Of a stretch of DNA of 64,000 nt, positions 29,092-37,210 are shown one piece after another. Source of the stretch: Sphingopyxis sp. YR583. Its GTDB lineage: Bacteria; Pseudomonadota; Alphaproteobacteria; Sphingomonadales; Sphingomonadaceae. The notes under the pieces were generated by a model. The model ran no database searches. It had not been told where the DNA came from and was given only the letters and a program-made list of their open reading frames with translations. The stretch covers positions 62,001 through 126,000 of the forward strand of contig NZ_FNWK01000001.1 of the NCBI RefSeq assembly GCF_900108295.1, given 5' to 3'. The translations under genes and the position numbers were made by a program. How positions within the stretch are numbered: position 1 is the stretch's first letter; each line of letters starts with the position of its first letter.

Positions 29092-30705
29092 TTAAATGTT
29101 GATCGACGTCGGACGCGTGGTCCGCAGCCAATGGGCGACGAACATGCGCGTGACGGTAACGGCGGTGAAAACGCTGGTGACGATGCCGATGGTCAAAACC
29201 ACGGCGAAGCCCTTGATCGGGCCCGATCCGAACCAGAACATCAACGCGGCGGCGATGACGTTCGTGACGTTGGCGTCGAAAATCGCGCGGCTGGCTTCGG
29301 AATATCCGAGTTCGATCGCCTGAAAGACCTTTCGCCCGCGTTTCAACTCCTCACGTATGCGTTCGTTGATCAGCACGTTCGCATCGACCGCGGCACCGAT
29401 CGTCAGCACGAAGCCCGCGATGCCCGGAAGCGTCAGCGTCGCATTGAACGCCGCCATGACCGCGATGATCAGGAAGACGTTAAAGACCAGCGCGACGCAA
29501 GCATAGACGCCGAAGCGGCCATAAACGACAAGCATCAGCACCAGCACCGACACCGTGGCGATGATCCCGGCGATCGCGCCCTTGCGGATCGAGTCGGCAC
29601 CAAGCTCCGGGGTCACCGTGCGTTCTTCGACGACGGTCATCTTCACCGGCAGGGCGCCCGAACGCAGCGAGATTGCCAGCGCATTGGCGCTCGCGACGCT
29701 GAAGCTGCCAGAAATCTGGGCGCTGCCGCCCAAAATCGGTTCGTTGATCGACGGCGCCGACAGCACCTTGCCGTCGAGGACCATCGCGAAACGTTTGCCG
29801 ACGCTCTGCGCCGTCACCTTTGCAAAGGTGCTCGAGCCGCCCGAATCGAAGCGGATCGAAACGACCGGCTGGTTGTTCTGCGGGTCATAGCTTTGCTTTG
29901 CGTCGATCAACTGCTCGCCGCTAATCATCACCTGTCGGCGCAGCACTTCGAACGCGGCACCGCTGCCCTCGCCCTCGGCATAGGGTACGATTTCGCTGCC
30001 AACCGGGACACGACCCGCAGCAGCTTCGGCCGGATCGGCGTTGGCGTCCACCATGCGGAATTCAAGCCGCGCGGTCTTGCCGATCAGTTCCTTGAGTGCC
30101 GCGGGATCCTGTAGGCCGGGAACCTGCACGACGACGCGGTCGGTGCCTTCGCGGATGATCGTCGGTTCGCGCGTACCGAGCGCGTTGACGCGCTTGTCGA
30201 TGATATCGCGCGCGGTATCCATCGCGTTCGCGACAGCCTGTGCCTGCCCGGCTCCGGTCGGGGTCATCTCGATCCGCGTCGAATTTACGACCGTGACCGT
30301 CCAGTCGCGCTGGCCCGTCAGCTGTGCGCCCCGCGTCTCGTTGAACAGGCGTTCGCGCGCTTCGTCGAGTTTCGCGAGGTCACGCACAAGGAAGCTGATC
30401 TTCCCGCCCGACGTCGACAGTTCGCCGATCGCGATATCGTCGTCAGGCCCGCTTTCGCCCCGCATAGCGGCACGCACAGTCTTTTCCATGTTCGCGAGCT
30501 GCGTCTTGCGCAGGTCGTCGACGTCGGCCTCGAGCAGCAAGTGGCTGCCGCCGGCCAGATCGAGGCCCAGATTGACCTTCGCCTGCAGGAACGACGGCAG
30601 GCTGTTCACCGTCTTTTCAGGCAAGAAGCTGGGGATGGAAAAGATGATACCGAGCAGCAGGATGATGCTGATGCCGATGGTCTTCCAGCGCGGGAAATCG
30701 AGCAT
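29092..30705 (-). CDS. secD: Protein translocase subunit SecD
   Basis: 537 residues. VNLGLDLAGGSHLLLEAD is the conserved first periplasmic motif; the P1 head domain spans about 100-330; then five membrane helices including TIGAAVDANVLINERIREELK. It acts with SecF and YajC. 55 bases separate it from yajC and hold a short GC hairpin. Confidence 0.97.
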   Translation of the reverse strand: MLDFPRWKTIGISIILLLGIIFSIPSFLPEKTVNSLPSFLQAKVNLGLDLAGGSHLLLEADVDDLRKTQLANMEKTVRAAMRGESGPDDDIAIGELSTSGGKISFLVRDLAKLDEARERLFNETRGAQLTGQRDWTVTVVNSTRIEMTPTGAGQAQAVANAMDTARDIIDKRVNALGTREPTIIREGTDRVVVQVPGLQDPAALKELIGKTARLEFRMVDANADPAEAAAGRVPVGSEIVPYAEGEGSGAAFEVLRRQVMISGEQLIDAKQSYDPQNNQPVVSIRFDSGGSSTFAKVTAQSVGKRFAMVLDGKVLSAPSINEPILGGSAQISGSFSVASANALAISLRSGALPVKMTVVEERTVTPELGADSIRKGAIAGIIATVSVLVLMLVVYGRFGVYACVALVFNVFLIIAVMAAFNATLTLPGIAGFVLTIGAAVDANVLINERIREELKRGRKVFQAIELGYSEASRAIFDANVTNVIAAALMFWFGSGPIKGFAVVLTIGIVTSVFTAVTVTRMFVAHWLRTTRPTSINI

Positions 30706-30732
30706 GGTCTAATGATCCGATAGCAAGAGCGG

Positions 30733-30751
30733 GGCCGCGAAGAACGCGGCC
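30733..30751. other. Intercistronic hairpin between yajC and secD
   Basis: GGCCGCG-AAGAA-CGCGGCC is a perfect seven-pair stem with no T-run on the minus-strand side. It may set mRNA stability or expression ratio rather than terminate transcription. Confidence 0.4.
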
Positions 30752-30760
30752 ACCGCCGCG

Positions 30761-31090
30761 TCAGTCGTTGGCGGGCTTGCCACCGGGCTGCAGGACGTCG
30801 GCCAGAGTCGATTTCACGACCTTGATCTTCACGCCCTGTGCGATTTCGACATCGACGAAATCATCGTCGACGCGCGTGATCTTGCCGACGATACCACCGC
30901 CCGTCACCACCTGGTCGCGCGGCTTCACCGCCGCAACCTTGGCGCGATGTTCCTTCGCGCGAACCTGCTGCGGGCGGATCAGGAAGAACCAGAAAACCGC
31001 GAAGATCAGCAGATAGGGCACCAGCATCAGGAAACCGGCAGCCCCGCCGCCCGATCCGGCCGCCTGGGTCAGAAGCAATTGCGTCGACAT
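30761..31090 (-). CDS. yajC: Preprotein translocase subunit YajC
   Basis: 109 residues: one membrane helix (FLMLVPYLLIFAVFWFFLIRPQQ) and a cytoplasmic domain with RAKVAAVKPRDQVVTGGGIVGKI, as in YajC. First gene of yajC-secD-secF. The 258 bases upstream to tRNA-Pro hold no gene that I can support, and should include the promoter. Confidence 0.95.
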   Translation of the reverse strand: MSTQLLLTQAAGSGGGAAGFLMLVPYLLIFAVFWFFLIRPQQVRAKEHRAKVAAVKPRDQVVTGGGIVGKITRVDDDFVDVEIAQGVKIKVVKSTLADVLQPGGKPAND

Positions 31091-31348
31091 GAGTGAAAAA
31101 CTTTCCGTTGGTAGGCAGCGCCCATTCCCCTCCGGAACCGGCGCGCAAATATGGCGCGGCGCCTATCACGCAGGGGCCTTGCGCGCAACCGGTCGTGCGC
31201 GCGCCTTCCCCCTTGGCAAGCAGGCTCGAAATGGGAATGATGCCCGGCATATCAACCCCGCGATGCCGATCATGACAATAACCGGCCATCGCCGCTTGCA
31301 TCGCCCGCCAACCCGCGCTAGGGGCCTCGCCTGCCCAATCGGGCCGGT

Positions 31349-31425
31349 CGGGACGTAGCGCAGCCTGGTAGCGCATCACACTGGGGGTGTGGGGGTCGGA
31401 GGTTCGAATCCTCTCGTCCCGACCA
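31349..31425 (+). tRNA. tRNA-Pro (anticodon GGG)
   Basis: 77 bases. Acceptor CGGGACG/CGTCCCG with A73 and encoded CCA; D arm GCGCAGCCTGGTAGCGC; anticodon loop CTGGGGG in a TCACA/TGTGG stem; T arm GGAGGTTCGAATCCTCT. Two tandem copies of TCTGACAGGAT follow 14 bases after its 3' end. Confidence 0.97.
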
Positions 31426-31438
31426 ATTTAACTGATAA

Positions 31439-31460
31439 TCTGACAGGATTCTGACAGGAT
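31439..31460 (+). repeat. Tandem repeat TCTGACAGGAT x2, downstream of tRNA-Pro
   Basis: Two perfect adjoining 11-base copies. tRNA 3' ends are common integration points, so this may be a trace of an attachment region, but no integrase is near. Confidence 0.6.
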
Positions 31461-31540
31461 AGCGCGCTATGGGTGGGCCGGCGCACCGCTGGCGACGCCC
31501 GTCATCTACGCGCGGATCGCGCCTACGGAAAGCGAAGGAT

Positions 31541-32284
31541 ATGCAGGCAGGCCTTCTGATCGTTGCCGCCGCATTCCTGACCTCCATCCTTTCGGGCATT
31601 TTCGGCATGGCCGGCGGCCTTGTTTTCATGGGCGCGCTCGCATGGATCCTGCCGGTGACAACCGCGCTTGCACTCCACGGTGTGATCCAGTTCGCGTCGA
31701 ATCTGTGGCGTGTCATACTCCATCGCGCGCATGTCGCATGGCCCGTCCTTTTATGGTTCGGGCTCGGCGCCGCCGCTTCGATCGGCTTTTTCTCGCTGGT
31801 CATCTTCACCCCGACGAAATTCTACGTCTTCCTCGGGCTTGGGCTGATGCCGATCCTCGTCTGGCTTCCCGAACGCTGGCTGGCGCTCGACGCGACCAAT
31901 CGCTGGCACGCGCTCGGTGGCGGCTTCGTTTCGACGGGGCTCGCTCTCGTCTCGGGCGTGTCGGGGCCGGTGACCGACCTGCTCTTCATCCATACGAAGT
32001 TGAACCGATATCAGGTCGTCGCCACAAAGGCCGTCATGCAGGCGATCGGCCACGCATCGAAAATCCTCGTCTATGGCGCCCTTCTGCTCAGCGCCTCGGC
32101 CCAAGAGATTGTCCCACTGTCCGTCACCGCCATCGCGGTTTTCGCATCGATGGCGGGAATCATGGTCGGCGGCGCCATCCTCGACCGCATCAGCGACGCA
32201 CATTTCCGCTCCAGTCGCCGCTGGATCGTCACGATCATCGGCGCGACCTTTCTGTTCCAGGCGATCCAGATCGCGCTTGCTTGA
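31541..32284 (+). CDS. TauE/SafE (TSUP) family membrane transporter
   Basis: 247 residues from ATG 31541 (MQAGLLIVAAAFLTSILSG), with GAAGG upstream; an upstream in-frame start would read across unrelated sequence next to tRNA-Pro. About seven to eight hydrophobic helices and the TSUP repeat feature (GIFGMAGGLVFMGALAW; SGVSGPVTDLLFIHT). The family moves organosulfonates, sulfite or related anions; substrate unknown. It is 27 bases ahead of a hydroxyproline dehydratase gene, so a co-transcribed role is possible. Confidence 0.87.
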   Translation: MQAGLLIVAAAFLTSILSGIFGMAGGLVFMGALAWILPVTTALALHGVIQFASNLWRVILHRAHVAWPVLLWFGLGAAASIGFFSLVIFTPTKFYVFLGLGLMPILVWLPERWLALDATNRWHALGGGFVSTGLALVSGVSGPVTDLLFIHTKLNRYQVVATKAVMQAIGHASKILVYGALLLSASAQEIVPLSVTAIAVFASMAGIMVGGAILDRISDAHFRSSRRWIVTIIGATFLFQAIQIALA

Positions 32285-32311
32285 TCCCCGGCTCGCGCCC
32301 GAGATACGGGT

Positions 32312-33367
32312 ATGACAGCGAATCGCGAAACAGCCACCATCCGCATCGTCGACATGCACACCGCGGGCGAACCTGTCCGCATCGTCGAAGCCGGCTACCC
32401 GCCACTCATCGGCAACACGATCCTAGAAAAACGGCGCGACGCACAGACGCGCTTCGACCATCTGCGTACCATGCTGATGCTGGAACCGCGCGGCCATGAC
32501 GGCATGTACGGCGTGATCCCGACCGAGCCCAGCGCGGCGGACGCCGATCTGGCCGTGCTGTTCACGCACCAGGAGGGCTACAGCACCATGTGCGGCCACG
32601 CGACGATCGCGATCGGCCGCTGGGCGGTCGACACCGGGCGCGTGAGGCTCGTCGACGGCAAGGCCGGCTTCGAACTTGAGGCACCCTGCGGCGTCATCGG
32701 CGTCGAAGTAGAGGCCGGTGAAGACGGCATCGCCCGCGTCGCGTTTCAGAGCGTCGAATCCTTCGCCAACGCGTTCGACCGGACCATCGACGCCCCCGGG
32801 CTCGGCTCGGTCCGTGTCGATATCGCTTTCGGCGGCGCCTTCTATGCTATCCTGCCTGCAAGCCGCATTGGCCTGTCGCTGATGGAAACCCCACTAACGG
32901 AACTCGTGCACGCGGCGACCGCAATTACCGAAACGATCCGCGCCGGCGCGCCGATTATCCATCCGATCGAAGCCGATCTCGGCTTCCTTTATGGCACGAT
33001 CCTGACCGACGATGTGGCGCTCGGCGCGCACGGTGGCCAGCCCAGCTATAATCTTTGTATTTTCGCCGACGGGCAGATCGACCGCTCGCCCACAGGCAGC
33101 GGGGTGACGGCGCGCATCGCGCTCGCAGCCGCAAAGGGCGAGATGACGATCGGCGACAGCTGCGAAATCCGCGGCGTGTCGGGCGAGGGCTTCACCGGAA
33201 CGCTCGCCGCAATGACCGGAACCGGCCTCGCAGCCATGTCGCGCGTTCGGGTCAGCGGTCAGGCCTGGTATTCGGGACGGAGCGAAATGATCGCGGAGCC
33301 CGGCGACCGCTTCGGTGCAGGCTTCGCGCTCCCGCGCCGGCTTGCCGACCTGACCGTACCGGACTGA
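32312..33367 (+). CDS. Trans-3-hydroxy-L-proline dehydratase (proline racemase family)
   Basis: 351 residues of the proline racemase superfamily. The first active-site position is Cys94 (STMCGHA). The second, Cys in racemases and 4-hydroxyproline epimerases, is Thr261 (RSPTGSGVTARIA). The Cys/Thr pair marks the trans-3-hydroxy-L-proline dehydratases (human L3HYPDH type), which form pyrroline-2-carboxylate. The call rests on that residue pair and the PTGSGV context. It is flanked by two TauE/SafE transporters on the same strand, but no pyrroline-2-carboxylate reductase is in the window. Confidence 0.88.
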   Translation: MTANRETATIRIVDMHTAGEPVRIVEAGYPPLIGNTILEKRRDAQTRFDHLRTMLMLEPRGHDGMYGVIPTEPSAADADLAVLFTHQEGYSTMCGHATIAIGRWAVDTGRVRLVDGKAGFELEAPCGVIGVEVEAGEDGIARVAFQSVESFANAFDRTIDAPGLGSVRVDIAFGGAFYAILPASRIGLSLMETPLTELVHAATAITETIRAGAPIIHPIEADLGFLYGTILTDDVALGAHGGQPSYNLCIFADGQIDRSPTGSGVTARIALAAAKGEMTIGDSCEIRGVSGEGFTGTLAAMTGTGLAAMSRVRVSGQAWYSGRSEMIAEPGDRFGAGFALPRRLADLTVPD

Positions 33368-33445
33368 GGTTCCGCACCGGCCGCATTACTATTTGGCGCC
33401 GCGCGATGCTGGTCAGGATCGGCGATCGCATCTAGGAGCGCCCGC

Positions 33446-34219
33446 ATGGAATTCGCGCCCGAAATCTTTGCCTTCCTGATCGCCGTTGCCTTTCTCGCCG
33501 GAACGGTCGACGCGATGGCGGGCGGCGGCGGCCTCCTCAGCATTCCCGCGCTGATGGCGGCAGGCGTCCCGCCGGTATCCGCGCTTGCGACCAACAAGCT
33601 GCAAAGCTCGATCGGCACCGCATCGGCCTTTCTGACCTTCTGGCGCGAAGGGCATGTTGATATTCGCCGGTTCGCCGTGCCCGCGGCAAGCGCCTTCGCT
33701 GGCTCGGTACTCGGCGCAACCGCGGTGCAATATGTCCGCTCCGACTTCCTTGCCGCGCTCGTCCCGCTGCTCCTGATCGCGATGGGGCTCTATTTCCTGC
33801 TCGCACCATCGATGAGCAGCGTCGATCGCCACGCACGTGTCGGCCCCCTCGGGATCACCCTGATCGTCGCGGCGCTCGGCTTCTACGACGGTTTTTTCGG
33901 TCCCGGCACTGGCTCTTTCCTGACGCTGACGCTTGTCGCGCTCGGCGGGCTCGGGCTCGTTCGCGCCATCGGCAACACGAAGTTCCTCAATCTCGCGACC
34001 AACATCGCCGGCCTGCTCGCAATGATCGTCGGCGGCCATGTCCTATGGCTGCTTGGCCTGTCGATGGCCGCCGCCAATGTCGCGGGCAATCAGCTCGGCG
34101 CGCGGCTCGCGATCCGCTTTGGCGGACGCGGGGTTCGGCCCTTGCTTGTCGTCATGTCCTTTGCTCTGACCGCCAAGCTGCTCGCCGACCCCGCCAATCC
34201 GCTCTGGACGCTCCTTTAG
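33446..34219 (+). CDS. Second TauE/SafE (TSUP) family transporter
   Basis: 257 residues, eight hydrophobic segments, with the TSUP signatures GTVDAMAGGGGLLSIPALMAAG and FYDGFFGPGTGSFLTL. ATG 33446 follows AGGAG by eight bases. Closer to the YfcA subgroup than the 31541 gene is. Convergent with an EF-hand gene, sharing TTAG. Confidence 0.92.
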   Translation: MEFAPEIFAFLIAVAFLAGTVDAMAGGGGLLSIPALMAAGVPPVSALATNKLQSSIGTASAFLTFWREGHVDIRRFAVPAASAFAGSVLGATAVQYVRSDFLAALVPLLLIAMGLYFLLAPSMSSVDRHARVGPLGITLIVAALGFYDGFFGPGTGSFLTLTLVALGGLGLVRAIGNTKFLNLATNIAGLLAMIVGGHVLWLLGLSMAAANVAGNQLGARLAIRFGGRGVRPLLVVMSFALTAKLLADPANPLWTLL

Positions 34220-34542
34220 GGCTGCTCGTTCTCCTCGGGCGGGGGCGGCATCGCCCGCGCCTTTTGCCGCGCTTCCATTTCGGCCTTGTCGATCACGCCA
34301 TCACCGTTGGCGTCGAGATACTTGAAAAAGGCGTCGACCTGTTCGGGGGAAGCGAGCGTCGGATCTCCCTGACGCTGCGCGCGCATCTCGGCCATCTTGG
34401 TGATTTCGGCCTTGTCCAGCTTGCCGTCGCCATTCGCGTCGATCATCGCAAACATGCGCCCACCATCGTGCGGCGGCTGCGCTGCACAAATGGCCGGAAC
34501 CGCCAGCCCGAAGCCTGCGGCGAGCATCGTCAATTTCTTCAT
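34216..34542 (-). CDS. Small exported EF-hand protein
   Basis: 108 residues from ATG 34542, with GAAGGA upstream and a signal peptide ending ICAAQ. Two EF-hands: DANGDGKLDKAE and DANGDGVIDKAE, each with canonical D-x-N/D-x-D-G and terminal Glu ligands. It should bind Ca2+ in the periplasm. Pro-rich C-terminus. Function unknown. Confidence 0.9.
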   Translation of the reverse strand: MKKLTMLAAGFGLAVPAICAAQPPHDGGRMFAMIDANGDGKLDKAEITKMAEMRAQRQGDPTLASPEQVDAFFKYLDANGDGVIDKAEMEARQKARAMPPPPEENEQP

Positions 34543-34639
34543 TCCATGTCCTTCGGTCATATCGGCAACAGCGCCGGGACGCCCCGGAGCGGACATGCCA
34601 GCCCGTATGTCGCAAAACTATGCCAGCACCTTCGGCTCG

Positions 34640-35617
34640 TCACGGTTTCAGCACGACCTTGCCCACAACCTCGCGCCGCTCGATCATCGCAAAGCCTTCG
34701 CGCCAGTCGGCAAGGTCTAGCGCGGCATGGACGTGCGGCCGGATTCTCCCCGCCGCCGCCAGCGCGTCGATCGCTGCGACATTCTCCGCGCCGCGCTCGG
34801 GAAAGCGCCGACCATATTCGCCGGCCCGCACGCCGACCACCGAAAAGCCCTTGATCAGCGGCATATTCACCGACACCTCCGGGATGCGCCCCGAAGTGAA
34901 GCCGACGACAAGCAGGCGACCGCCGAACGCGATGCAGCGCGTCGATTCATCGAAGATGTCGCCGCCAACCGGGTCGAAGATCACGTCGGCCCCCTTGCCG
35001 CCGGTCAGCGCCTTCACCTCGTCGCGAAACCCCGGCTCGGCCGAAATAACGGCGTCGGGTGCGTAATGCCGCGCAATCGCATCGCGCTTTTCCGCGCTGC
35101 TCGCGACCGCGATCACGCGCGCGCCCAAAGCTTTCGCCAGGTCCACGGTCGCCAGCCCAACCCCGCCCGCAGCGCCGTGCACCAGCACCCACTCGCCGGG
35201 CTCGACCTGCGCGCAGCGAATAAGCGCGACATAGGCGGTCAGATAGGCGACCGGATAAGCCGCCGCCTCGTCCCAGCCCAATGCGCCGGGTTTCGCACGC
35301 AGCACCTCCTCCGGCACCACGACATATTCGGCCATCGCGCCGAAACGATTGCCGCCGACGACCGCGTCGCCCGCCGCCCAATCGGAAACCCCCTTGCCCA
35401 CTGCGTCCACTTCACCCGAAAATTCGAGCCCGGAGACGAAGGGCAGGTCGGGCTTCAACTGATAGCCGCCGCCTGTCATCAACAGGTCGGGAAAGTTGAT
35501 CGCTGCCGCGCGCACCCGCACGCGGACTTCCCCGGCTCCAGGCTCCGGTATCGGCAAATCTGCAAGCGCAACGCCGGCATGATCGGGAAGCAATTCTCGA
35601 ACCTCGATTGCCCGCAT
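34640..35617 (-). CDS. NADPH:quinone oxidoreductase family (MDR) protein
   Basis: 325 residues from ATG 35617 (MRAIEVREL). GroES-like N-terminus with INFPDLLMTGGGYQ, then a Rossmann domain with WVLVHGAAGGVGLATVDLAKALGA; AGVALADLPIPEPG and KVVLKP complete the zinc-free medium-chain reductase pattern. It should reduce quinones or enoyl substrates with NADPH. A longer in-frame N-terminus would cross the divergent endolysin promoter and is rejected. Confidence 0.92.
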   Translation of the reverse strand: MRAIEVRELLPDHAGVALADLPIPEPGAGEVRVRVRAAAINFPDLLMTGGGYQLKPDLPFVSGLEFSGEVDAVGKGVSDWAAGDAVVGGNRFGAMAEYVVVPEEVLRAKPGALGWDEAAAYPVAYLTAYVALIRCAQVEPGEWVLVHGAAGGVGLATVDLAKALGARVIAVASSAEKRDAIARHYAPDAVISAEPGFRDEVKALTGGKGADVIFDPVGGDIFDESTRCIAFGGRLLVVGFTSGRIPEVSVNMPLIKGFSVVGVRAGEYGRRFPERGAENVAAIDALAAAGRIRPHVHAALDLADWREGFAMIERREVVGKVVLKP

Positions 35618-35628
35618 CGGCAAAATCC

Positions 35629-35646
35629 CTTTCCTACAATATTCCA
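35629..35646 (+). promoter_or_regulatory. Element B: CTTTCCTACAATATTCCA upstream of the endolysin gene
   Basis: It ends 43 bases before the endolysin ATG and includes TACAAT, a good -10-like hexamer. The same 18 bases, with AA inserted after CTACAA, lie upstream of the DUF6456 gene (26245-26264) in the same direction relative to that gene. It overlaps the leader of the divergent oxidoreductase. Confidence 0.5.
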
Positions 35647-35689
35647 ATATGGTTCGTTTTACTCGTTCAATCAACCATAGGAGCGAATC

Positions 35690-36259
35690 ATGCCACGACC
35701 GGATCCATCGACATGCGCCGCCGACGCCTTGATCGATGCCGTCATCGACCGCGAAGGTCGATATGTAAACCACCCAGCCGATCGCGGCGGCCCCACCTGC
35801 TGGGGCATAACCGAAGCGGTCGCGCGGGCGCAGGGCTATGCGGGCCCGATGCGCGACCTGCCGCGCGGCGAGGCCGCGGGCATCTATCGCCGCCTCTACT
35901 GGCTGCGTCCCGGCTTCGACAGGGTGGCACTCCGCGCTGCGAAAATCGCCGCCGAACTTTTCGACACCGGCGTCAACATGGGCACCGGCACAGCCGCCGG
36001 CTTCCTTCAGCGCGCGCTCAACGCACTCAATCGCGCCGCGCGCGACTATCCCGATATCGCGGTCGACCGCGAAATCGGGCCGCGCACGCTATCGGCGCTT
36101 GACGGTTTTCTGAAAGCACGCGGCAAGGGCGGCGAGATCGTCCTGCTCCGCGCGATGGAGGCGCTGCAGGGCGAACGCTACATCGCGCTCGCCGAACGCC
36201 GCCCGAGCCAGGAGGCCTTTCTCTACGGCTGGCTGGCCAACCGCGTCGGCGAGAACTGA
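35690..36259 (+). CDS. GH108-family endolysin (peptidoglycan hydrolase)
   Basis: 189 residues. VIDREGRYVNHPADRGGPTC is the GH108 active-site region with catalytic Glu22, followed by CWGIT; FDTGVNMGTGTAAGFLQRALNAL is the C-terminal peptidoglycan-binding part (PG_binding_3). No signal peptide, so release would need a holin, and a holin gene follows 64 bases on. Rhodobacter GTA lysis uses such an endolysin/holin pair away from the structural cluster. RBS ATAGGAG upstream. Confidence 0.92.
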   Translation: MPRPDPSTCAADALIDAVIDREGRYVNHPADRGGPTCWGITEAVARAQGYAGPMRDLPRGEAAGIYRRLYWLRPGFDRVALRAAKIAAELFDTGVNMGTGTAAGFLQRALNALNRAARDYPDIAVDREIGPRTLSALDGFLKARGKGGEIVLLRAMEALQGERYIALAERRPSQEAFLYGWLANRVGEN

Positions 36260-36323
36260 CGTCGACAGACATGTGAATCACGAATGAAGTTCCGCAGTTT
36301 TCCAAGCAAAAAGGAGAAGCGAC

Positions 36324-36737
36324 ATGAGCATTATCGAAGGCCTGATCGGCCCTATCGCCAAGCTGATCGACAAGATCATCCCCGACCCCGAGGCGCGCGA
36401 CCGCGCCAAGCTCGAACTCCTGAAAATGGAGGGCAGTCAGGAAATGGAAGCGATACGCACACAGATGACCGCGATCGTCGCCGAGGCGAACAGCACCGAC
36501 CCCTGGACCAGCCGTGCACGGCCCAGCTTCCTCTATGTCATGTATGCCCTGTTGCTCTGGGCGATCCCGATGGGCCTGATCGCCGCGGCACGGCCCGAAA
36601 TGGCGAAGGGTATCGCCGACGGCATGAACGCCTATCTCGCGGGCATTCCGGAGTCGCTCTACGCGCTCTTCGGGACGGGGTATCTGGGGTACACGGCGGC
36701 GCGTGCGTGGGGCAAAGCGAAGGGAGTCGAAGGCTAA
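36324..36737 (+). CDS. GTA-type 3TM holin
   Basis: 137 residues, preceded by AAAAAGGAG. An amphipathic N-terminal helix (GPIAKLIDKIIPDPEARDRA), then DPWTSRARPSFLYVMYALLL, a second helix (IPMGLIAAA) and a last one (LYALFGTGYLGYTAARA), the pattern of the 3TM holins named for gene-transfer release. It should open the inner membrane for the adjoining endolysin. The stop is shared with the convergent SRPBCC gene (CTAA). Confidence 0.9.
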   Translation: MSIIEGLIGPIAKLIDKIIPDPEARDRAKLELLKMEGSQEMEAIRTQMTAIVAEANSTDPWTSRARPSFLYVMYALLLWAIPMGLIAAARPEMAKGIADGMNAYLAGIPESLYALFGTGYLGYTAARAWGKAKGVEG

Positions 36738-37210
36738 GCCTCGACCACCCCCGCCAGATTGGCGAGCGAGCTATTCAACCCCTCGACATGATCCTTCGCC
36801 GAGATACCCGGCGGCACGTGATGCGCGTCGATCGTGACCAGCGTGCCGCCGCTCTGCCGCGACAGATACCAGTGCATTTCCATCGTCCCCGAAAAACGCG
36901 GGTCGTCGGACTCGAATTCGACCTGCCATACCACCAGCCGCCCGTCGTCGAGTATCGGGATATAGACTTCCACGACATCGCTGTCGTCGTCGCTCTTGGT
37001 CTCGACATCGGCGTCGTCGAAGGTAAGCCGCATCAAAAAGCCGCCGCCGGCGCGCAGGTCGACATGCTCGAACGTCCCCGTCGCCCCTTCGGGCGGCAAC
37101 CATCGCGCAAGCTTCGCTGCGCTCGTGAACGCCGCGAAGACATCGACCAACGGCGCCGCGATCAGCCTTTCGGCATGATCGGTGCGCCGCGTCTTCTTTG
37201 TCGGTTTCAA
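36734..37210 (-). CDS. SRPBCC (AHSA1-like) protein
   Basis: 158 residues with a hydrophobic-ligand/START-like fold: [54 protein letters not shown] and the helix [16 protein letters not shown]. Members bind small hydrophobic molecules or act as Hsp90 cochaperone-like proteins; the ligand is unknown. It overlaps the alaS stop by four bases and so may be an extra gene of alaS. Confidence 0.87.
   Translation of the reverse strand: MKPTKKTRRTDHAERLIAAPLVDVFAAFTSAAKLARWLPPEGATGTFEHVDLRAGGGFLMRLTFDDADVETKSDDDSDVVEVYIPILDDGRLVVWQVEFESDDPRFSGTMEMHWYLSRQSGGTLVTIDAHHVPPGISAKDHVEGLNSSLANLAGVVEA

Noticed and set aside
31361..31426. Minus-strand peptide GREDSNLRPPHPQC over tRNA-Pro
   Set aside because: A well-known translation artefact of tRNA genes.
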